In this document: piece by piece, positions 33,495-45,505 of the stretch
How positions within the stretch are numbered: the first letter of the stretch is position 1
Layout of the letters: each line of letters begins with the position of its first letter
Source: Sphagnum compactum
Lineage: Eukaryota; Bryophyta; Sphagnopsida; Sphagnales
Direction: 5' to 3'
Length of the DNA: 64,000 nucleotides
Assembly (NCBI GenBank): GCA_965153455.1
Contig: OZ234495.1
Location: 16,178,875 to 16,242,874, forward strand
Position numbers and translations under genes: made by a program
Notes under the pieces: model-generated
The model's database searches: none
What the model saw: only the letters and a program-made list of their open reading frames with translations
Told to the model about the DNA's origin: nothing

Positions 33495-34753
33495 CAGGTG
33501 TCAACAGGGGAATGAAATTTCATTTGCTGAAATCACAGATTTTTCTTTGTTGTGTGTGTGTGTGTTCTTTTTTTGGCAGATATGCATCAATCCAAGCAAT
33601 AGAGAGTCCTTCCAAGGAAGATGAGCAGCAATGGCTAACCTACTGGGTCCTGTATTCTTTCATAACCCTATTTGAGGTGGCTGCTGCGCCAGTGCTTTTC
33701 TGGTACACTACTTACCCACAAAAACTTCCACCCTCTTCTTCTTCTGAAGCTCTTCAATGAGATCCTGATCCTGGATTTCAAATGCAGACATGCATAAAAG
33801 AAAAGCAGCCACTGGGGTGGGCTCATGAGCATTTCATCTGACAGGACAATGAGAAGCTTTCAACAACTGTCAGTAGTACCTACTCTTGTGCTTCATCACA
33901 GGCATGGAGCTCCATGAAACTGAAATGCTCAACAAAAATAGAGATTTTTTGTCAGAGGTTTGGTGTATTTTGATTGTGCGGCATGCCCATCAGGGTTGAC
34001 CAATGCCACAGTTTGTTTCACTTTGGGTTTTTCTTTTCAGGAGTTCCTTGCAACATTGCATTTATCAAATTTCTCATTTTCCTTTTCCATGGTGTTTTTT
34101 GGCCACCCAGGATTCCTTTTTGGGGAACAATCAAGCTAGCAGTGACAGCGTGGTTGGTGTTGCCACAATTCCGGGGAGGAGAATTCGTGTATGAGCAATT
34201 TGTAAGACCCTACATCATCAACAACAAGGTTGTCAGAACTGTTGATGATGACGAGTACTTCTCTGATAACCAGCGCAAGCTTTTGTTCTCACTGAGCCCT
34301 GAAACACAATCCTTGGTAGCTCAGTTCATCTCTGAGAATGGAGAAGATGCATTTCACAGTTTCCTCGCTGTGGTAAATCCACAAATGTACTTCCTTGCTC
34401 ACATTCCTCTATGATGCATCCTCTTAGTTTGCAAACTATGTAAACAGCAACTTGCCACAAGGAAAACCCTTGTCTTCTATAAATTTTCCCCTCTAGCTTT
34501 CAAGTAAGAAGTGTGTTATTTGTCCCCTACCAGCTGCAGTTATGGTGATTAGAGAACTCATCACAAATTGTGAAATGAGTCGGTGTTTATAAGTCACTGA
34601 ATGAATGTGCCATTCTGGTTTTTTTGTGATTACAGGCAACAAGATCTGAGTCCAGAGAAAGCTGATTACATAGTCAAAGAGCGAAAGCGGGATGTGTTCA
34701 AGCGGAAGATGTCAAGGCTTGTTGGATTACATGACAGGCAAGGACAATTTTGA
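32746..34753 (+). CDS. HVA22-like protein (TB2/DP1/HVA22 family)
   Basis: Reticulon-like ER membrane protein of the TB2/DP1/HVA22 family (REEP5/Yop1 relatives), which shapes ER tubules and in plants is linked to stress and vesicle traffic. Exons are 32746-32795, 33163-33189, 33580-33702, 34111-about 34386 and 34636-34753. Landmarks are GPVITLLYPLYASIQAIES, EDEQQWLTYWVLYSFITLFE and IPFWGTIKLAVTAWLVLPQF.GGEFVYEQFVRPYI, giving the hydrophobic hairpins of the fold. The C-terminal tail is hydrophilic (DDDEYFSDNQRKLLFSL, then QQDLSPEKADYIVKERKRD). The last donor is uncertain: AT|GTACTT at 34386 keeps this charged tail in frame, whereas the better-looking GTAAAT at 34373 would end the protein 10 codons into the last exon. 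Intron 2 contains CT/AC and CTGT microsatellites. The gene converges on the CLD1-like gene. Confidence 0.85.
33207..33254. repeat. (CT)n and (AC)n compound microsatellite
   Basis: An uninterrupted CT run at about 33207-33230 is followed directly by an AC run at about 33232-33254, just downstream of the exon 2 donor of the HVA22-like gene. It could lie in a variable-length intron. Confidence 0.9.
33455..33494. repeat. (CTGT)n tetranucleotide microsatellite
   Basis: About ten tandem CTGT units in the same HVA22-like intron as the CT/AC repeat, 85 bases before exon 3. A TG run also lies at about 33551-33564. Confidence 0.9.
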
Positions 34754-36060
34754 AGGTTTGGTTTTTCTCAAAAACTAGGATGCAACAGACATCATCAAGA
34801 ATTTTGTCGGTGCACATGAGAAGTGGGTTCATCAAGGCAAGGAACTTGTTTTTGTCAGTAGATGGACCACTATGTGCTTTCTATGCATAATGGGTCAGTT
34901 GTTAATCCCCAACAATTCAATAGATGACCCCTTCTGATAAGAATTATGGCTTTGTACATATGTATGGGAATCATCTGGAATGTCAAATAGCACAAGGTAA
35001 ATAGTTGTCGTCCAAAATCTTAGTCTTTATATCATTTGAAAATTTGAGGGCCAAATATTGATTGACGTGTGTGGTGGACTCACAATCTGTTAACTTAGAA
35101 AGCTTTCTCTCTCTTATTGCCATGACTTTATTCAGTGGATGGAAAATACATGGCAGAGAGCATGCAAAATGTTCATACACATGTAGGGTCCATGTGGGAG
35201 AAAGCTCCAAGGTCTTTGAGAAATAACCAAGAGAAATATTATGGGATTTCATGGATGTTGTTCATCTCTATCGAAGGAAGCTTCAGTTGCAACACCATGC
35301 ACACAAATCTCCACCTTTCCCTACTTAGTTTTGCTATCATTGAAGTCTATCATCTCAAGGCAAACAAAAGTGACAAACATGACCCGCAATCAAGATGGAG
35401 ATCTCCATACCTTTCCACAAGAGTTGCCACACATAATAGGGGAGGCCGCAAATTGGGAACAACCGTTGTCCACAGACTGTATATCATATAATCTCATCAT
35501 ATGCTTGCCCTTGGTTTGCATAACATTCAATGTAATGAAAGCTTCCATACCAACTTTTGAAGACCTTCTATATCATATTATGTCATTCACAAGTGGCAAA
35601 GTGGAAGATGATACCAAGTGCTTAAACTTGGAGTCTCGATCTCCTCATCTGCAACCCAAGAAGTATTGGCAAATATTCCTAACAAGACCCTGGAATTGAT
35701 CTCAAAATGATTCCCAGAGATGTGATGCAACACTTGATATCAAGTATTAACACCTTCACTGGTTCAAAACGCACAACATATGCTTCCTACAGAAAGCTAA
35801 TGCAAGCATCTAGTTTCTGAATGAACAGATCAAGCTCCACACTCAATGGTACAATTGTCCTGAGATTAGATACTCTTGTTATTCATCTGCTCTCCACAAA
35901 TATGGAAATGACATGAACTGTCACTTTGCTTTTCAATTGAAATGCGTCAGAAAGCAAGGATGATTTGTATGAGCACTTGTAACACAGATAAATCTAACAC
36001 TCTCTCCAGTCACAGTAATTGAAACAATGAAAATTCTGTTTAATTGTGTCATTAACCAGT
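34754..36060. other. Convergent intergenic region between HVA22-like and CLD1-like genes
   Basis: 3' flanks only. Frames of 118 and 152 codons at 35135-35699 carry no motif I recognise, lie downstream of two gene ends, and have no clear splice context. No repeat structure stands out. Confidence 0.5.
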
Positions 36061-39000
36061 CTAAAGGTTGGCAAGCCAAGGCAGAAGTTTTTCATGTACA
36101 AGATCTGGGGAGTCATCATGTGGACAATGTCCCACACCTTGCAGTAAATAGAGTTGCACTTTTGGATTAATTTGTGGGAGAGCCTGGAAATATTTCCCAA
36201 CAGGGCCATTGATTGGAGTGAACGGATCTTCATCACCCCAAAGCACTAAAATTGGATTGCTGATTGATGGGATTAGCTTCATTGGTTTGGGTCCTGGTGG
36301 ACCAGTTATGATAGAAACAAATGCATCCAGTGCTCCTGCAGTATCTGCCGGTCTCAATATCACCTGCTAAAGAAAAAACAGCTTGTCAACATGCTTGCAT
36401 TGCTGCCATGGTCTGTAAAAGACAGAACATAGCACCAAAAGGCCACTCTTAATCATATCTTTCATACTGGAAGTAAGAGAAGATACAAACTTGTCACCTT
36501 TGTCTAATAGGCTATTATTCTTGAGAAATGTCTGAGATCAAATGCAACAAAGAGTAAGAAATTCACTAAAGATTTGCTTTGAGGGAGAAGCAGTGCAATA
36601 AATACCTCCACAAGCTCATCATCAACAGCATCCTTGTTGCTATAGATAGATTGCAAGATAGTCTTCAAGTTATCCCTGTGGGGAAAAAGAAAATAAAATT
36701 CAACATTTTAAAAGTGCTCATAGAGCATGAGGAAACATATTTCTAGAGCAGCAGAATTGACTACCAAATTTCTTTCATCAACGGCAATCTTTGAACAAAA
36801 GCTTGCTCAAAAGCTGACCTGGATTTCACACGGTTGAAAAGCCGAGTGGCAATAGAGGGTTGTTGTAGTAGAAAATCAATGAGCCACAAGAGAGGTGAGG
36901 CCAGCTGAAGGCGCCAGTCATCAGTGATAGCCTTATTGTTCATTCCTCCCGAACAATTGAGTAGCACTGTTCCCCTCACTAGCCCTGATGATGCAGCTCC
37001 TGTCCACACCAAGACAAACCTCTTTATATTTAGCATGATTCCCTGTTCTGGGATGCTTAGCCTGGACTTCAGTGCCAGAACAGTATTGCACACCAGAGTA
37101 GAAATTGAAAGAAGGGTTCTCAGAATCCAGTGGATAAGAAATCAGTAATGGTAAGAGACATGATGAAAACCACAATCAATGCATGTTTGCGGATATGCTT
37201 TATTTTTCAAACAATGCCATTTTAAGTTTGGTCCCTAGTGTTAACCTATTCTAAGCTCGTTTGCTGCTAAAGGCTATTGGGGCCTTGTATTAATTGTTGA
37301 AGATCTCACGGTTTCTAAAAATTGGCTGGCATCACAAGTTTACAAGCTCTTGATTCAGATTCACAACCAGTTTGCTGCAAATGTATGAAAGCCTGACATC
37401 CCAAGGCCATCTATTGGTGCATATACATATAGCAGTTTGTTCATGTAGTAAGGGCCAGAACTCTACCTGCTGAAGCAATTACACAAGCAAGACTCCCAAT
37501 GGAGTTTCCAATCAAAATGGTTGGAGCTCCGACCACCTCCTTGATGAAGTCCACAAGTAGCTGCACCCCAGAAAGATTCAGTTGTTAGGGTCAGTGAAGT
37601 GTTCTTCCTTTAGTCCACAGGGCGTTCAGCTTGTTCCAAGCCTTAAGTTAAGCAACCATGGTGCCCCTACATAAGAAAATTGCAATTTGCATCAGAGGAA
37701 AAATAGGCAGTTGTTGTGACCATTCAGCCTCAGTGATCCCAAAATGCTGACCAAGGTAGTTTTAGTAGCCATAAGTGGGACAGAATCCTCATTCTGCTCA
37801 TTGTGAAACCCACACTGGGCTTCTGAGACCTCCACTCATAGACCAAACAACCAATAAAGGGTGAATTATCAAATAGAAAGAAAGGAATGAGAAAGAACTT
37901 GCCTCAGCCCAAATTTCCATGGTGTACTGGAATTTGGAAGGCTTTTCAGATGCCCCCAGGCCAAGTAAATCAATTGCATATACAGTGTTGCTTTTGGCAA
38001 GCACTCCAATGTTCCTGCAGAGAAAAAGTGTAATGATCTCTTAACTCATTGAAGCAAATGGCCAGTCCACCAATATTTGCTCAGTCCACAATTCAAAACA
38101 TGGTTGCCAATCTGGGACCTTGTAGAGACATGTCAAACAGAAATTCCAAATATTCTAATTGAGCAATTGTATACAGCATTCAAATAATTCTGAATTTAGG
38201 GAACTGGGAATATGGGAAAACCATGAGCATTGTGTGTTAGGTAACCTAGAAGATCCTGACCGTAAAAGAGCAATGAAGAAGAGTCAAGACTGCTTCAAAA
38301 GGTTTCAACTATAACAATAAACGATCAACACAGAAGAATAAGTTCAAAACTGCCATTGACACAGCTGCCATAAAACTGCATGCATGCATACTAAGGGCCT
38401 CTTTCATGCTGTGCTGTGATCACAGCAACCTAATGGAAAGCCACCGACATAGGGGTTTGTTTCTTGCTGCAGGGATAGTTGTTTCCCTTGAAGAGCTGCT
38501 GTGCTTTGAAAATATGTAAGTAATCATGTTAAGAACTCTGGCTCATGGAAAAAAGACAGATGTCACTGTATGGTGACTCACAGCTCTCACATCTGCAGTT
38601 GGTCAATGCTTGACCCGTAGAGCTGTGAGATGTGAGCACAGCAGCCTAATGGAAAGATGTCCTAACTATATTGGAACTTTATACCGCACCTGCGCCAATG
38701 TCCAATCGAGGCACCAAAGCCATGGACTAGAAGAATAGGAGGTCCGCTTCCCTGTACCGCATAATTTATCGAGTAGCCCTTCCATAGCCACTGTCGACAA
38801 GTTGCATATATCTCTCTCAGCGCCTCAGTTATGTACGAGTGTCTGAATCCATCCTCCTCAGCTCTCTTCTGTAACACTTGAGAGGCCACGTTTACTTCAG
38901 CACAATACTTATGGTTTGCTTGAACTTGGCAATGCATCTGTCATTGTACTTCGCAAAGTGCAACAGCAGTATGCCAAATGAGTAGGACACATTGCGACCA

Positions 39001-39757
39001 AGAAAAACCAGGTTCCAACATTCGATGAGGATAAAGTGCGGAACAACAGTTGTAGATGATGTATAAAGAACAACCAATACCGGAACAACTCTACAGCAGA
39101 GAAGGAGCAAATTATACCTACTGCAGAGTCTGCTGCAGCTATAGCGGCTTGGATAGCAGCTGAGCCATCTTGTGCTACAATTCCAGCTGTTACCGCTGCT
39201 GCCGCCTCCTTCTCAAGCTTCCTCCCCGTTTCCACTTCTGGCTCAGTTTCCACAATCTTTCCTTCTTGTTGCGCTCTGGCCAAGAAGCTGCTGCTAGCAA
39301 TCCTAGGCTGACATCTTGAAAGCCGATCTAGCAGTTGCAGCGAAGTTCCGAAGCTGCTTACGGCGGTTAATGTCCGCCTCTGCTTTCGCGGGATCACAAA
39401 AGAGAAACTCTTGTCCGATTGCAAATTTGCAACAGGGAGAAAGAAACCGGCACAAAAGCATGAATCTGAACAGCTACGCCTTTCACATAATTGAACCACG
39501 AGTTTGGCAGAAGCTGCAAGTGAGTTTTGTTGTGAAGAGAATTGCATGTCGCTGGCGATATAACCAAAGCTCTGCATACAGTGATGATGAGAACGATTCG
39601 ATAAAGCCGTCCGAAAATTACAACAGAGACGGGATGGTGGCAATTGAGAGGAGGAGAAGCTGAATGCAGAAGAGACGGATTTGGAACTGTGGAGCGTAGT
39701 GTGAGAGAAGAGCTGGCGATGCAACGTGAACGTCGTTGCAGCATCTGCCATAGCCAT
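36061..39757 (-). CDS. CLD1: Chloroplast alpha/beta hydrolase, chlorophyll dephytylase 1 (CLD1)-like
   Basis: Alpha/beta hydrolase closely resembling Arabidopsis CLD1, which removes phytol from chlorophyll a during photosystem II turnover at the thylakoid. Minus-strand exons are 39757-39118, 38924 (or 38918)-38690, 38014-37903, 37560-37467, 36999-36765, 36675-36606 and 36363-36061, about 562 residues. Core motifs in order are LLVHGFGASIGHWRR (oxyanion hole), VYAIDLLGLGASEKP, GNSIGSLACVIA (nucleophile Ser), VLLNCSGGMNNKA, WGDEDPFTP (catalytic Asp) and GVGHCPHDDSPDLV (catalytic His). The first exon adds about 210 Ser/Arg- then Ala-rich residues, longer than a normal transit peptide. The intron after exon 3 starts with GCAAGT, a GC-AG intron. 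The exon 2 acceptor is ambiguous between two AGs six bases apart. The triad is complete, so the enzyme should be active. Confidence 0.85.
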
Positions 39758-39825
39758 CGTGTTTCTCGACTGCAACGCTGGACGTTTGTTTGTGAGCAGA
39801 GAAACAAGTGCATGCTCCTCGTCTC

Positions 39826-40235
39826 GACCACCCACCACGTTGCTGAAATCAGGTCTCAAATGAGATCCCAATCTATCTTCTAGACAATTTAGGACCTCGC
39901 TAGTATGCATGTAGTATGAAAATGCGCCTGCTCCTATCGACCACGCTCCTCTGAAATCAGGTCTCAAATGAGATCCTAATCTATCTACTAAGCAATGCTA
40001 GTATGCATGTATTATGAACATGTGTGTGCTCCTTCGACCACGTTGCTGAAATCAGGTCTCAAATCAGATCCTAATCTATCTTCTAGAGAATTTGAGACCT
40101 CGCTCGTAATAGTTGTTCGTATCAATACGTGCGTGTTCATGTCGACCACACTCCCACACCGCTGTAACCAGATCTCAAATGAGATCTTCACCTTTCTTCT
40201 TGGCAATTTGGGACCTCGTTAGTATGCTTGTATAA
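39826..40235. repeat. Degenerate tandem array upstream of CLD1-like gene
   Basis: Four units share the order CGACCAC..., GCTGAAATCAGGTCTCAAAT(G/C)AGATC, CCTAATCTATCTTCTAG, CAATTTGGGACCTCG and TAGTATGCATGTA. The GAAATCAGGTC anchor falls at about 39845, 39953, 40046 and 40165, so the unit is about 93-119 bases. The array starts about 70 bases upstream of the CLD1-like start codon and so occupies its promoter or 5' UTR region. Confidence 0.8.
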
Positions 40236-41365
40236 ACTTTTATGAGAGAGCTCAACTGTGAAATTTGATTAATTAACTGAGTGGAAAAACCTACTCAAAA
40301 TTCACTATCCTGCACACCTTAGGTCTCAAAATTTCCGAATCAACTTCATCAAATCCTAGTAACCAAGGACTCTCCAACAACACTAAGGCACTAAAAATTT
40401 CCATACTACCTTCATTAAATCCTACTTGCTTGCTAACGGCTTTCCAACAATACAAAGAGTACACCCAAATTCCACTATAATTTTTAGTTTTGAGTCAAAT
40501 GAATTTTCAGTAAAACACTTATTCAAAATTCAATAATTTCACAATCTTCCGGAGGTGAAAACCTACTCATCAAGGGGTTTCCAACAGAACCAAGAGCAGG
40601 GTAAGAGGCGCCATGGTTACACAGATCTCAACATGACAAACCAAGTAAACAAACAAAACAAACAATACTTCCTTCATAGATGGATTGCCTACTAACTTCA
40701 TGCTAATTTTAGTTGAACTTGTTATTAGGGTAATGTCATTATCACTAAAGTAGAGAACCTTTAGACTCCAAGCTACTTATTCTACACAAAGATGTTATGT
40801 TGCAACCTTGGAAAGTGATTGTGATTCACACTGACCAAATTATATTCCACATTGCTACTGTGTTGCAAATCATCCAAGCTTTTTAAAGTAGCCCTAAACC
40901 CTGGGCAAGAACTTCAAGTAACATTTCTGCATATATCAACACAATGAATGAACGCGGAAGAAAATTTGCACATGCACACATTGCAGCTCTTGCATTTTCA
41001 TCTAGGCTTGATCCATTTCATCCATTGCCAATGAATTGAAGAATAAAATGAGTTTAAAGCATCACAAATCTCCTGGGGCTACCATCAAGAGACCCAGTCA
41101 TGACTGCAGCAGAGAAGTACAGACTTGAAGAGAGAAATTCTGCTCACAAAGCACAATTGCTTCCTGTGGCCTTAGTAAGGTGTGCATACATGCTGGACAT
41201 GGAGGACATTGGAGGCATGTCAATTGCAAATGCACAGAATGGCAGATATATTGAAAGAGAAACAGGAGGATGACAGAATGACATCTCTTGCCTTGCAAAA
41301 CATTATGCACTCCAACCCACAAGGGCATGATCATGTGTCCACTCAAAATCTGATGAGGAACAAAG
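40236..41365. other. Intergenic region between CLD1-like promoter and RPL18 3' end
   Basis: No gene recognised. 40300-40680 resembles 53450-53810: shared phrases include CCAACAACAC.AA.GCACT, TCTCAACATG/TCTCATCGGT, runs of AAACAAACAAAACAAAC, and CTTCATAGAT. This indicates a dispersed repeat. The last 350 bases are probably the RPL18 3' UTR. Confidence 0.5.
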
Positions 41366-43409
41366 TTAAACCTTGAAGCCTCGGCTGTTCCGGCGACCTC
41401 GGGCCTTCTCAAACTTGCGACCCTTTGACCGCGTGTATGGCTTAGTGTTACTATGTGGTACACCAGGTGCCCTTCCAAAGTGCTTCACTGCCTCCCGAGC
41501 ATTCTTGGGTCCCCGCAACAAAATCTGGAACATTGCATCTTATATGACTGATAAACTCACCAACGTTTAAGACCTAATAGTGGAAAGGATTTTTTTGACT
41601 TTCCATTTCCCAGTCAATGAAAATGAGCAATGATTTGCAAGCATGGGCAGCTAACCAATTTCCAGTCACAAAACTAGCATAACCTACATAACTAAGAACC
41701 TCAAAATCCTACTGAAGAAAAAAAGCTTTTGTGACACAATTAGACATAAAGAGTAACCTCAATGCTCAGTAAATGTGAAAATGGCATCTAATTGTGAACA
41801 AGGATGCATTAGCCCTGCAGGATCTGGGTTGAAATTCACTGAAGACTTTGTACTTACAGTGTTTGATCCTGTAGGTGCACGGAGCGCAAGCTGATCAAAT
41901 GTGAGGACTTCCCCACCTGCCTTCAGAATGCGGGCTCGAGCAGTCTCAGTGAAGCGGAGAGCTGCCACCTTGAGAGCTGGCACCTCATACAATCTAGTAT
42001 CATCAGTCACAGTGCCAACAATCACAGCAATCTTGTCTTCCTGCAAAACAAAATTCAGCAATCTTAAAAAGTGCACTTCCACGGTATACAGAACTAGGGT
42101 AATAGGAAATCTCCAGTAGCACAGAATTATCTGCTGTTCATTCAAACATCTTCATGCACAATGAGAAATTCTCATACTTATACATTAAGTTCACCTGAAT
42201 AAAATTGGCACATAATCTGATAATAAGGATATAGAGATTTTGACAAGATACCAGCATAAAGGAGGAAACCCAACCCTAAAGAACACTTTGAACTACAGAG
42301 ACAGTCAAAAATATGTTTTCTGCTGCTTGTTCAAATATCCATCAATAAACTAGACAACAGATACTGATAAAATCTGACTAGCTGTAATGGCACTCTCAGG
42401 GTATGAAGATGGCAAATCGACATGGAACTGACCTTTCCAGCCATATATCTGACAAGGCGTGACAGAGAAAGAGGGGGCCGATTAGTCCTGCTCATGAACA
42501 GGCGCTTCAACACCACACCATTGAATGAGCTCCCAGTTCTCCTGACCAGAAACCGGTAGAGCTGCATCCCTTCCACAGTTACAACTATCAGGACAGCAAG
42601 AGCCAAGAACAGAGCAAAGAGTCCATCTACAAACTCCAAACTTCACCTCAGGAAAAACTTCCACAAACTCTCCCTAAGATTACGGTTAGCTGCAAGGAGA
42701 CTGTTAAAGGGTTTCAATCCAGTGAAAATCGATCGACAGCACTTGCAGCACGATGGATGCAATGCCATATTAATTGCTACCCTCCAGGATACAACTGCTG
42801 GAAATTCTATCACCTTCTGAAATTGGGAAGTCTTGTGAAAGATTTTTTTTTTTAAATTTTGAACGTACCTTCACAAGAAGCTTCAGGTACACATTCTCAC
42901 TCTTTGGTGCAGTGCGTTTGGTCTTCTTGTTGCGACCGCCTGCCTTCAAGTCGATACCCTATACATCCAAAACCCATGCAAAAGTTGCAGATCAGCCAAA
43001 AGCAAATCGCATGCTGTAGTCAGAACCTGAAACCATATCGGGTTCCTGAACAAGAGAACCAAAATCTAACCATGAAAAAGGAAGTTCAGAGCCAATGGAA
43101 GTAATAAATAAACCAGAGATCACACAGCACGCTTCAGACAAAAAGAAAACAGGCCTGGAAACCTAACCCTTCAAAAAAACAAACACAGTTCAAGGAGACT
43201 TAAAATAGCAGAAAGAAACTACTGCCTGATGACGGTCCCCTCTACAGCAGAAATGAAATTAGCATAGTGCTCTCTCCACACAATAGACAGCCGGAATCCA
43301 AATGATGGTGCCGGAGCCGTAAACCCCATAGAAAGCGTGAACAAACACTGAAAGCCTGGCTTGTAGAGAAGAGAGAAAACATTATAGCATACCAGAAAGA
43401 ACTCACCAT
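41366..43409 (-). CDS. RPL18: 60S ribosomal protein L18 (eL18)
   Basis: Cytosolic large-subunit ribosomal protein eL18. Minus-strand exons are 43409-43407 (only the ATG), 42958-42869, 42561-42433, 42040-41858 and 41524-41366, all phase 0, giving 187 residues, exactly the expected length. Recognisable blocks are [82 protein letters not shown] and [18 protein letters not shown]. The start codon is immediately followed by the donor GTGAGT, so the first coding exon carries only the initiator Met after a 5' UTR. It shares a promoter with RPL10, which is transcribed the other way. Confidence 0.95.
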
Positions 43410-43763
43410 GATTATTAACTGGGAACGTCGCCCGTTACAAACGTAAAGCTCCGGTAGCCAGCAAGCCTGCGAAGCACGACCGAGGAAGAGACACGACACG
43501 AGTACGAAGCCAGTTTAAATATGTTGAGCACTAAACCCTAAAGATGATCTGAACCGCCCATTTGTAGGTTTCACTCTGGACGGTCAGATGATGGTTCTCG
43601 AGATAGATCGGACGGCTCTGAATGGCAGATGGAACGGTTTCACTCTGGATTTATATCTCGTAGTTAGGGTTTGAAGCTCTCTTTTGTTTCGTGTGTTTGT
43701 GTTTGTAAGGATCGCTGGACTTGCGCGAGAGACGCGATTCTGTTATCATCATCAGGCGTCGCC
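43410..43763. promoter_or_regulatory. Bidirectional promoter between RPL18 and RPL10
   Basis: 354 bases separate the two start codons. The region contains telo-boxes at 43533-43541 (AAACCCTAA) and 43664-43672 (TTAGGGTTT), a site II-type GCCCA at 43556-43560, and a short imperfect duplication (GTTTCACTCTGGA at about 43568 and 43638). Telo-box plus site II is the standard signature of plant ribosomal-protein promoters and gives growth-linked co-expression; here one small region could serve both genes. Confidence 0.75.

Positions 43764-45505
<1,742 letters not shown>

Noticed and set aside
35135-35699. 118- and 152-codon overlapping plus-strand frames between HVA22-like and CLD1-like genes
   Set aside because: No motif, different frames overlapping each other, located in the shared 3' flank of two convergent genes.
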